This document shows positions 57,138-64,000 of a DNA stretch of 64,000 nucleotides, one piece after another; the first letter of the stretch is position 1; each line of letters opens with the position of its first letter. Source of the DNA: Ustilaginoidea virens (Eukaryota; Ascomycota; Sordariomycetes; Hypocreales; Clavicipitaceae). The position numbers were made by a program, and so were the translations under genes. The stretch is taken from positions 3,038,001 through 3,102,000 of the forward strand of contig NC_057320.1 in the NCBI RefSeq assembly GCF_000687475.1, read 5' to 3'. Below the pieces are notes generated by a model. The model did not search any database, was not told where the DNA came from, and worked only from the letters and a program-made list of their open reading frames with translations.

Positions 57138-58487
57138 ATGGCTGCTCCCGCTCAAAAGTTCAAGGTCGCTGACATATCCCTCGCCGCCTTTGGCCGCAAG
57201 GAGATTGAGCTTGCCGAGAACGAAATGCCCGGCCTCATGGCCACCCGCAAGAAGTACGCCGCCGACCAGCCGCTCAAGGGCGCTCGCATCGCCGGCTGCC
57301 TCCACATGACCATCCAGACCGCTGTCCTCATCGAGACCTTGACTGCTCTGGGGGCCGAAGTCACCTGGACCAGCTGCAACATCTTCAGCACCCAGGACCA
57401 CGCCGCCGCCGCCATTGCGGCCGCCGGCGTCCCCGTCTTCGCCTGGAAGGGCGAGACGGAAGACGAGTACAACTGGTGCCTGGAGCAGCAGCTCGTCGCC
57501 TTCAAGGATGGCGCCAAGCTCAACCTGATCCTCGACGACGGCGGTGACCTCACCAGCCTCGTCCACTCCAAGTACCCCGACATGCTCAAGGGCTGCTACG
57601 GTGTCTCGGAGGAGACCACCACCGGCGTCCACCACCTGTACCGCATGCTCAAGGACAAGAAGCTTCTCGTCCCCGCCATCAACGTCAACGACAGCGTCAC
57701 CAAGTCCAAGTTTGACAACCTGTACGGCTGCCGCGAGTCCCTCATTGACGGCATCAAGCGCGCTACCGACGTCATGGTGGCTGGCAAGGTCGCCGTCGTT
57801 GCCGGTTTCGGTGACGTCGGCAAGGGCTGCGCCGAAGCTCTCCACGGCATGGGTGCCCGCGTCCTCGTCACCGAGATTGACCCCATCAACGCCCTCCAGG
57901 CTGCCATGGCCGGGTACCAAGTCACCACCATGGAGAAGGCTGCCAAGATTGGTCAGATCTTCGTCACCACCACTGGTTGCCGCGACATCCTGACTGGCGA
58001 GCACTTCGAGGTCATGCCCAACGACGCCATTGTTTGCAACATTGGGCACTTTGACATTGAAATTGACGTTGCCTGGCTCAAGGCCAACGCTCAGTCCGTC
58101 CAGAACATCAAGCCCCAGGTCGACCGATTCTTGATGAAGAATGGCCGCCACATCATCTTGCTCGCCGAGGGTCGCCTCGTCAACCTCGGCTGCGCCACTG
58201 GCCACTCTTCCTTTGTCATGTCCTGCTCCTTCACCAACCAAGTCCTGGCTCAAATCATGCTTTTCAAGGCCAGCGACGAGGCATTCAGCAAGAAGTACGC
58301 CGAGTTTGCCAGAACCAGCAAGCTCGATGTCGGCGTTTACGTCCTGCCCAAGATTCTGGACGAGGAGGTTGCCCGTCTCCACCTTGACCACGTCCAGGCT
58401 GAGCTCAGCACCCTCACCAAGGTCCAAGCTGACTATCTCGGCCTTGCTGCGGAGGGTCCTTACAAGAGCGATATCTACCGTTACTAA
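57138..58487 (+). CDS. SAH1: S-adenosyl-L-homocysteine hydrolase (adenosylhomocysteinase)
   Basis: Single-exon gene, 449 residues, full length. Motifs: [77 protein letters not shown] (catalytic Lys/Asp region), Rossmann NAD motif [16 protein letters not shown] (~219-234), [36 protein letters not shown] and a C-terminal KSDIYRY that closes the neighbouring cofactor site. The tetrameric cytosolic enzyme splits SAH to adenosine and homocysteine, relieving product inhibition of methyltransferases. High GC3 and the CT-rich leader fit high expression. A 487-codon antisense ORF is only a codon-bias shadow. Confidence 0.98.
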   Translation: MAAPAQKFKVADISLAAFGRKEIELAENEMPGLMATRKKYAADQPLKGARIAGCLHMTIQTAVLIETLTALGAEVTWTSCNIFSTQDHAAAAIAAAGVPVFAWKGETEDEYNWCLEQQLVAFKDGAKLNLILDDGGDLTSLVHSKYPDMLKGCYGVSEETTTGVHHLYRMLKDKKLLVPAINVNDSVTKSKFDNLYGCRESLIDGIKRATDVMVAGKVAVVAGFGDVGKGCAEALHGMGARVLVTEIDPINALQAAMAGYQVTTMEKAAKIGQIFVTTTGCRDILTGEHFEVMPNDAIVCNIGHFDIEIDVAWLKANAQSVQNIKPQVDRFLMKNGRHIILLAEGRLVNLGCATGHSSFVMSCSFTNQVLAQIMLFKASDEAFSKKYAEFARTSKLDVGVYVLPKILDEEVARLHLDHVQAELSTLTKVQADYLGLAAEGPYKSDIYRY

Positions 58488-59177
58488 CTTGTATATTCAT
58501 ACCCAAGCACCCCTTTCAACCGGGCTGCCTATGTCGTCATGACACTTGATCAATAGGGCAAAAATTATGGACTCAACAGCATAAACTTGCATAGCATGTG
58601 GTTGTGGGAGGGGGGGGGGGGGGGGGGGGGGGGGATTATCCGCCTTTGTTTTTTTTCTTTTTTTTTTTCCCTTATTTGGTTCTTTGTTTTTTGTTGATGC
58701 CTGATGATTTCTTCTTCTGCTTATTTGGTAGCCCTGAGCAGGATAGGGTTATATCTCGTTGGGGTGGACAGGCGGCAAAAGGATCTGCTTTTTCAACAAA
58801 ATGGCGTTGGCTCTTTTTCCGAGACATGATATTCCTCTTTAAAGAAAAAATTGAACGAGAAGAAAAGGCTTGTGATGGGGGGGAAGGCATTGGGGAGACG
58901 TGTTGGCTGAGGGAGGCCCGTCAACCGCGGCCAATAGACAGTCTAGCTGGTCTCTTGATACAGATATCCGTGGTTCTCTCCGTGCAAGTCTTTGGATGCT
59001 GGGATTATGCCACGTTGACCTCTACGGTGTGGATAAGAGCGTATTGGGCGCAGGGACCAACAAGTTGTATATCGTGGCTCGGCTTGTAGGTGTCAGACCA
59101 CCTTGTTCGCTGACGGCTGCCCGCCTCTACCCGCCCATGCCATCCAGATATCTATTCTTCAATCCCCCCCCATAAAA
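58488..59177. other. Convergent 3' region of SAHH and hydroxyacid dehydrogenase
   Basis: 690 bp. Holds a G-tract (about 58611-58634) followed by T-rich tracts (58648-58668). An open frame at 58598-59089 runs through the G-tract and has no recognisable features. Confidence 0.5.
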
Positions 59178-60831
59178 CTACGACGTCGTAGGCCAAGCCA
59201 AGTCCTTCTGCTCCGGCACGATACTCCTCAGCCTGCCGTCTTGGACAGCCATCATGACATTGTCAATGGCCCACTCTTCCATCTTGGTCTGCGTCTCGAC
59301 GGTCCACGTGCCCATGTGCGGGACCAGCAGCACCCTCGGGTTGTCAAGCAGCCCGGGGTGAATGGCTGGTTCTTGCTCGAACACGTCGAGTCCCACGCTG
59401 GCAACCGTGCCTGCTTGGAGGGCGGCGACGAGGGCAGCCTCGTCCATGACGGCACCGCGGGCAGTGTTGACGATGACGACGCCGGGCTTCATCATGTTGA
59501 ATTGCTGGGTGGAGATGATATGGCGGGTTTGCGGCTGCGGCGGGCAAGATGCTTAGCATTATGTGGAATGGCAGACGAGAAGGAGAGAGGGAAGACAGAA
59601 GACAAAAGACAAAAGACAAAAGACAAAAGACGAAAGATAAAAGACGAAAGACGAAAGACGAAAGACGAAAGATAAAAGACAAAAGACAAAAGACAAAAGA
59701 TAAAAGACAAAAGACGAAAGACGAAAGACAAAAGACGAAAGACAAAAGACAAAAGATAAAAGACGAAAGATAAAAAACGAAAGATAAAAGACGAAAGACG
59801 AAAGACGAAAGACGAAAGATGAAAGACAAAAGACGAAAGACGAAAGGGCAAGCGGAAGAGGGCCTACGTTGAGCGGCAGATTCAGACTCAGCACATGGCT
59901 CTCCCTCAGCAACGTCTCAAACCCGACATACTCTGCGCCCTGCTCGAGCTCGGCAGCCAGTCTCGTCCTGTTGCAGTAGCGGACGCGCATGCCAAAGGCT
60001 CTCGCCTTGGCGGCAACGTTGCGGCCTATGCCGCCCATGCCCAGGATGCCGAGAATCTTTCCCTGGGGGTCGTGCCCGAGCGCGGGCGGTGGCCTGCCGC
60101 GCCAGTCGCCCGCGCGGAGGGCCGCCATGCCGGGCGACAAGTTTCGAAGAGCCCCGATGAGCAGCCAGATGGCCATGTCGGCGGTGGCGTCGTCCACCGC
60201 GCAGGGCGTGTTGGAGACGCGGACGCCGTGGGCCGTGCAGGCGGCGACGTCGACTTGGTCGTAGCCAGCGCCTGTGGCGGCGAGATTGTCACGCACGGGG
60301 GGGTCAGACTTTTGGATTCTCTTATTTTTATTTTTTATTTTGTTTGCCTTGTGATCTCGCACCGGATCCTTTCTTTCTGGCGCCCCGTCATGGCCCGGGG
60401 GAGTGGGGGAGGGGGACAGGGAGGAGCGTGTTTTTTTTTTTCTTTTTTGGTTTCTTTTGTTTTTTTTTGTTTTTTTTTCGTTACGAACCGTTGTGACAGA
60501 GGAACTTGAGGCTGCCGGGCAGGACGCGCAGCAGGTCGTCGTCGAAGCGGCCCGTGAGGGCGAACGAGTCCAAGGTGCGGAAGGCGATGGAGACGCCGGC
60601 AAAGGCTCCGGACCGGCACTCGGCGACGAAGTCGGCTCGGTTGGCGGCTGTGGGCGTGACGACCTGGGCGACTTGGGCGACCTTGGCCCAGGCGTCGTGG
60701 GCGCTAGGGAGGGGGGGGGAGGTAAGCCCGGGTCGCGGTAGCGGAGAGAGAGATCCTGCCCTTGCTGCTGGGCGGAAGGCGACTTACTGCTCGATTTCGC
60801 CCAGGAGCAGGACTTTGGGCTTGCCTGCCAT
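59178..60831 (-). CDS. D-isomer-specific 2-hydroxyacid dehydrogenase (glyoxylate reductase-like)
   Basis: Four exons, 60831-60788, 60703-60489, 60271-59868 and 59534-59178, join to 339 residues. The start MAGKPKVLLLGEIEHAHDAW is followed by FLCHNGAGYDQVDVAACTAHG and VSNTPCAVDDATADMAIWLL. The NAD(P)-binding Rossmann motif is ILGMGGIGRNVAAKARAFGM. Catalytic residues are Arg247 (NTARGAV), Glu276 (FEQEP) and His294 (PHMGT). The family reduces glyoxylate, hydroxypyruvate or other 2-oxoacids reversibly; the exact substrate is not evident. Intron 1's acceptor follows a C-run. Intron 3 (59867-59535, 333 nt) is mostly a 7-bp minisatellite. Confidence 0.92.
59598..59847. repeat. ~35-copy 7-bp minisatellite inside an intron (aaaagac family)
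   Basis: Tandem 7-mers aaaagac, gaaagac, aaaagat and gaaagat occupy most of intron 3 of the hydroxyacid dehydrogenase. On the coding strand they read gtctttt/gtctttc, a pyrimidine-rich array. Because the unit is 7 bp and lacks stops, all three coding-strand frames stay open through it. Confidence 0.95.
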
Positions 60832-61216
60832 GGTGGAATCGGCTGGGATGGGGTGCTGCGTCTCTCGCGTGGAGTTCAATGGAACAGGAGGCGCTTGACG
60901 CTTGCAGCTTGCCAGACGGAGACGAGACGAAATGCAACCTTCCGTCGTCGTCGTCGTCGGCGGCGGCGGCTGGACCTTGATAGATTAGATAAGGGCCCTT
61001 GGTGGGGGGGTGTGCGGGGGGGGGGGGGGGGGGGCGACGGTCGGGTATTCGGGGCCAGCATGCCCGAGGAGCACCGAGGAGGAACGTTGGACGGCTCCGG
61101 GTGCGGCAGGGCAATAGACGCAGCCTGCCAGACATTGTCCGGGGATGGAGCCTGCTTGGCGGCGGGCTTTGCGATTGCCACGAAGCATCTAGCCAGAGCC
61201 TATGCCTATGAAGAAG

Positions 61217-61249
<33 letters not shown>

Positions 61250-61437
61250 CCTGGTGAGTAGGCACGTAGCCCACGTCATCTAGTAGAAAGCTAGTTTACA
61301 TCTGGGTCAAGCCGTCCCCGCCCCCAGGTCCAAAATCCAAAAGAGCAAAGACAAAGAAAAAAAAGAAGAAAATGCGGCAGTGTCGCATCAGTAAAGGGGA
61401 CGTCGCCGACAGACACATCAGCAAACACCCCCCAAGC
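60832..61437. other. Intergenic region between hydroxyacid dehydrogenase and CCDC90-like gene
   Basis: 606 bp. Contains a GTC/CGG trinucleotide stretch (60940-60970), a G-tract (61016-61034) and a T29 tract (about 61221-61249). It is the promoter of the dehydrogenase and the 3' side of the CCDC90-like gene. No gene supported. Confidence 0.5.
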
Positions 61438-62406
61438 TCACATGAGCAGCCTCCAGGCACCGAGCATCAGGGCGGCGAAGCCGGTGCACACGCCCATCAG
61501 CCACTGCAGCGTCTGGAACTTGACCTGCTCCAGCTTCTCCCGCAGCGCGGCCACCTCCTGCTCAATCTTGGTCTCCGTCTCCTTGATCTTGAGCTCCTGG
61601 CCCACCGCCTCCTCGCGGATGCGGCCCTTTTCCAGGTTCAGGTCCAGCCGGACGCTGGCCTGCGTGCGGGTGATTTCGTCCCGCAGCCGGCTGCTGAGCT
61701 TGGCAATTTCGTTGGTGAGGCGCTCGTGGGCGCTGCGCGTCGTGTTGGACTCGGTGCTGTCGGCCGAGAGGAGCTCCGACCGGAGCTTGGCAAAGTCGAC
61801 CTTTTGGGTGTAGGTGGCCTTGGCGGCGTCTTCGCGGAGGACCATGGTGCGCGTCAGGTTCTGGATGCTGCATATCGCGCGTCATGAGCGTCTGTGACGG
61901 ATGGAAGAGAAGACGACGCGTTGCGTTGCTGACGCGTTGCGTTGCTGACACGGGGGGTTGCTGACACCGGGGGGTTGCTGACACCGGGGGGGTTGCGGTG
62001 CTGTTTGCGCTCACCTCTCTTCGATGACGTCGTTGAGGACCTTCATCATGGCGACCGACTGCTCCTCGGTGAAGCCTTCCCCCTGGAGGCGCTTGACGAA
62101 CTTGAGGGTGTCAAAGTGGTGGTCGCGCGGTCGCTGGGCGGTGGCGTGGAAGGCCCGCGAAGCAGCCGGGCCGGGGAGGGCGGAGAATCGGCGCGGGCGC
62201 TGGGGCGACGTCGGAGCGGCGGCGGCGGACGAGGGCGAGGGCGAGGGCCAGCGCTGGCGGGGGAGGAGGGCGTTGGCGGCCGGGAACGAGGCAAACGAGG
62301 CAAACGAGGCAAACGAGGCAAACGGGCGGGTTGGGCGCGCCGAGTGCAGCGGTGCGCTCCAGCTCAGTCGCGGCAGCAGGAACCGCGGCAGGGCTTCGGC
62401 AGCCAT
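61438..62406 (-). CDS. CCDC90/Fmp32 (DUF1640) mitochondrial coiled-coil membrane protein
   Basis: Two exons, 62406-62015 and 61867-61438, give 273 residues. The long N-terminus is Ala/Arg/Pro/Ser-rich with almost no acidic residues (MAAEALPRFLLPRLSWS), a mitochondrial presequence, and contains a FASFASFASFASF repeat. The mature region begins HFDTLKFVKRLQGEGFTEEQ and SVAMMKVLNDVIEESIQNL, conserved in the family. An extended coiled coil (SRLRDEITRTQASVRLDLNL, KETETKIEQEVAALREKLEQ) leads to a C-terminal membrane anchor WLMGVCTGFAALMLGAWRLL. Homologues are yeast Fmp32 and human MCUR1/CCDC90B, inner-membrane proteins linked to cytochrome oxidase assembly and calcium-uniporter regulation. Confidence 0.9.
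61914..62000. repeat. Imperfect tandem repeats in the CCDC90-like intron
   Basis: Units gacgcgttgcgttgct (x2) and gacaccggggggttgct (x3, with G-run length variation) fill most of the 147-nt intron (62014-61868). Confidence 0.8.
62288..62325. repeat. In-frame 9-bp repeat gaggcaaac in CCDC90-like exon 1
   Basis: Four copies of gaggcaaac; the minus strand encodes repeated Phe-Ala-Ser within the presequence. Confidence 0.9.
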
Positions 62407-62477
62407 GATGACGAGGGCGACGGACGGCGGATAGCAGGCGGCGGACATGGACGATGCACGATGCACGATGCACAAAT

Positions 62478-62529
62478 GTCGTCGGACAAAGGTCGTCGGA
62501 CAAAGGTCGTCGGACAAAGGTCGTCGGAC
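62478..62529. repeat. 14-bp tandem repeat gtcgtcggacaaag
   Basis: Three full copies and a partial fourth, about 70-120 bp upstream of the CCDC90-like start codon, in its presumed promoter or leader. Confidence 0.85.
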
Positions 62530-62691
62530 GGAGGTCCAGGAGGAGACGCAGAGTCCGTAGCAGCCAAGCAAGTTTTGTGGGGCCAAAGGGGCGGGGCGGG
62601 GCGCTGGCAGCTACCCTACACTTCCAGCCGGATGGATGGACATTTGTAATATCAACGCATCAACACTTTCACGCATTCACGCAATTCACGC

Positions 62692-62772
62692 AATCAACGC
62701 AATCAACGCAATCAACGCAATCAACGCAATCAACGCAATCAACGCAATCAACGCAATCAACGCAATCAACGC
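62692..62772. repeat. 9-bp tandem repeat (aatcaacgc)9
   Basis: Nine exact copies, preceded by degenerate copies from about 62651 (atcaacgcatcaac, attcacgc). Located about 290 bp upstream of UBC7. Confidence 0.95.
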
Positions 62773-63063
62773 GGGCATCCCAAAGCACGTCAAGTCTGGT
62801 ATAAAAAATAAAAAAAAATAAAAAATAAAAAAACCAGTAGCATGTACAGCACAGGACCATAGGTGCTTCCAGAAACGCCCATCGACAACCCCCAAGCATC
62901 AGCTGCAACGAGCAACGCCAGCCTGCCTTCCTGCCTCCTCGCTCTCCCTCCGCCATCGGCGACAACCCCATCGGCGACAACCCAATCTTCCCCTTCCCCC
63001 CCCCCCCAAGTCGCTCACCCGTCCTACACATCTCCGTCATCTAATCACCCCAAAAAGGCAGCC

Positions 63064-63663
63064 ATGGCCCAGTCCACCGCCCACCGCCGCCTCCTCCAGG
63101 AATACCGCGCCCTCACCAACAACCCGCCGGAAGGCATCACCGCCGGCCCCGTCTCCGAAGACGACCTCCTCCACTGGGAATGCCTCATCCAAGGCCCCGA
63201 AGGAACCCCCTTTGAAGGCGGCGTGTTCCCCGCAGAGCTCAAGTTCCCCAAGGACTACCCTCTCGCGCCGCCGACCATGAAGTTTGTCGCCGACATGTGG
63301 CACCCCAACGGTACGTACGCACACCCTGGGCCGTAACAACCTTTGCCCTCTTTTCTTCCGCACACGTCGCCGGATGGCTGATGGGAACGGAAAACCCCCC
63401 CCCCCCCAGTGTACCCCAGCGGCCTGGTCTGCATCTCCATCCTGCACGCCCCGGGCGACGATCCCAACCACTACGAGCACGCGTCCGAGCGGTGGTCGCC
63501 CATCCAGTCCGTCGAGAAGATCCTCATCTCCGTCATGAGCATGCTCGCCGAACCAAACGACGAGAGTCCCGCAAACGTGGAGGCGGCCAAGATGTGGCGA
63601 GACCGGAGATCCGAGTACGAGAGCAAGGTGCGGGATGGGGTGCGGCGCATGCTGGGTTTGTAG
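63064..63663 (+). CDS. UBC7: Ubiquitin-conjugating enzyme E2, UBC7/UBE2G type (ERAD)
   Basis: Two exons, 63064-63310 and 63410-63663, give 166 residues. The UBC fold shows [58 protein letters not shown], the HPN motif (80-82) interrupted by the intron just after, and catalytic Cys90 in [12 protein letters not shown]. The acidic insertion after the cysteine ([18 protein letters not shown]) distinguishes UBC7/UBE2G from other E2s. Ubc7 works at the ER membrane with Cue1 and the E3s Hrd1/Doa10 in ER-associated degradation. A C-run (about 63395-63407) directly precedes the AG acceptor. Confidence 0.96.
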
Positions 63664-64000
63664 GGGAAGGGGCGCCTTTGACACACTGGCCACGGAGCTG
63701 TCCCGGGCCACGACGGAATGATTATGGAGCGCGCATATCATGGGCATGACACGGTGTTTATTTTTTATTTTTTTATTTTTCACTTTTCGCTTCTTTTTAT
63801 GAACCCTTCAGGAGAAAAACACTCGGCTTTGCACTGTCATGACAGGTGATGATGGGTACCTGTCGCTTCGCTTTGCCGTGATACTCATTGACCACCTTCA
63901 CTGTGCGCAGCTAGCTTGTCCATGTCTTCATGTGCCTCCATCATGTCGGGTGTCAACCTTCAAAGCCCGTTATCCGCCCTGAATTTATCCCAACTTTCGT
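63664..64000. other. 3' region of UBC7 to window end
   Basis: 337 bp. T/A-rich block (63751-63785), nothing else recognised. Confidence 0.5.

Larger units (their letters stand above)
62407..63063. promoter_or_regulatory. Divergent region of CCDC90-like gene and UBC7, rich in short tandem repeats
   Basis: 657 bp. Contains cgatgcacgatgca (62451-62472), a 14-bp unit ggtcgtcggacaaa (x3-4, 62478-62529), a 9-bp array aatcaacgc x9 (62692-62772), and an AAAAT-type A-rich tract (62800-62833). No gene supported. Confidence 0.6.

Noticed and set aside
56964..58427. 487-codon ORF antisense to SAHH
   Set aside because: It is the codon-bias shadow of a GC3-rich gene; its translation is Val/Gly/Asp/Glu-rich without motifs, and its far end merely translates the CT-rich leader into Arg/Gly repeats.
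58598..59089. 163-codon ORF after SAHH
   Set aside because: Begins by translating a G-tract and T-tracts, then random sequence; no motifs.
59344..59851. Phe/Ser-rich ORFs and Lys/Asp/Arg ORFs in the minisatellite
   Set aside because: They are translations of the 7-bp intronic repeat, open only because the unit lacks stop codons.
62692..62772. CRISPR-like array from the 9-bp repeats
   Set aside because: Direct tandem repeats without spacers, in a eukaryotic genome.
1..64000. tRNA or rRNA genes
   Set aside because: Scanning by eye for A/B-box words and rRNA-like conserved segments gave no cloverleaf candidate; a covariance-model search would be decisive.

Overview
This window comes from a filamentous ascomycete nuclear genome, most likely a Sordariomycete and perhaps Hypocreales. 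The evidence is short spliceosomal introns (about 50-330 nt, GT..AG with CTRAY-like branch sites), fungal gene families (palC, UPF0643, SPT2, GPI-anchored Ser/Thr-rich protein) and compact intergenic spaces rich in homopolymers. The species is inferred only loosely. I found no rRNA, tRNA, CRISPR array, transposon or secondary-metabolite cluster. Exon joins below were worked out by hand from splice consensus and frame; lengths are for the joined CDS.

Layout. 1-976: 3' end of a GH31 glycosidase. 977-6514: a gene-poor stretch. 6515-6985: small GPI-anchored surface protein. 9516-10815: SH3BGR/thioredoxin-fold protein with an acidic tail, convergent with PEX6 (11062-15448). 16096-18228: membrane steryl-ester-hydrolase-type lipase, divergent from PEX6. 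19449-21603: acyl/aryl-CoA ligase ending in a peroxisomal signal. 21738-22751: ATP11, divergent from MMS19 (23207-27012). 27502-28348: SPC25, divergent from EMC3 (28772-29831). 29976-30873: Pol III subunit RPC8, divergent from a NUFIP1/Rsa1-type CCCH protein (31737-33735). 34459-35703: SPT2, divergent from ribosomal P2 (36853-37296). 37789-38964: orphan single-pass membrane protein. 40707-42641: ALG6, divergent from palC (43322-44842). 45536-46606: SDHB. 47321-48759: PTC7-type phosphatase. 49236-50411: mitochondrial carrier. 52756-53468: UPF0643. 54111-55390: eIF3h. 57138-58487: S-adenosylhomocysteinase. 59178-60831: 2-hydroxyacid dehydrogenase. 61438-62406: CCDC90/Fmp32-type mitochondrial protein. 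63064-63663: UBC7.

How the genes relate. Most are housekeeping genes in divergent pairs with no shared pathway. There are loose themes: peroxisome/lipid mobilisation (lipase, PTS1 ligase, PEX6, and a PP2C phosphatase that ends in SKL), ER biogenesis (SPC25, EMC3, ALG6, UBC7) and mitochondria (ATP11, SDHB, PTC7, carrier, CCDC90). No novel multi-gene system is evident. The most interesting signals are the PTC7 homologue carrying both a mitochondrial presequence and a C-terminal SKL, a roughly 35-copy 7-bp minisatellite filling an intron of the hydroxyacid dehydrogenase, in-frame microsatellites in ALG6 and CCDC90, and a strongly over-represented intergenic palindrome (TACGGAGTACTCCGTA family).
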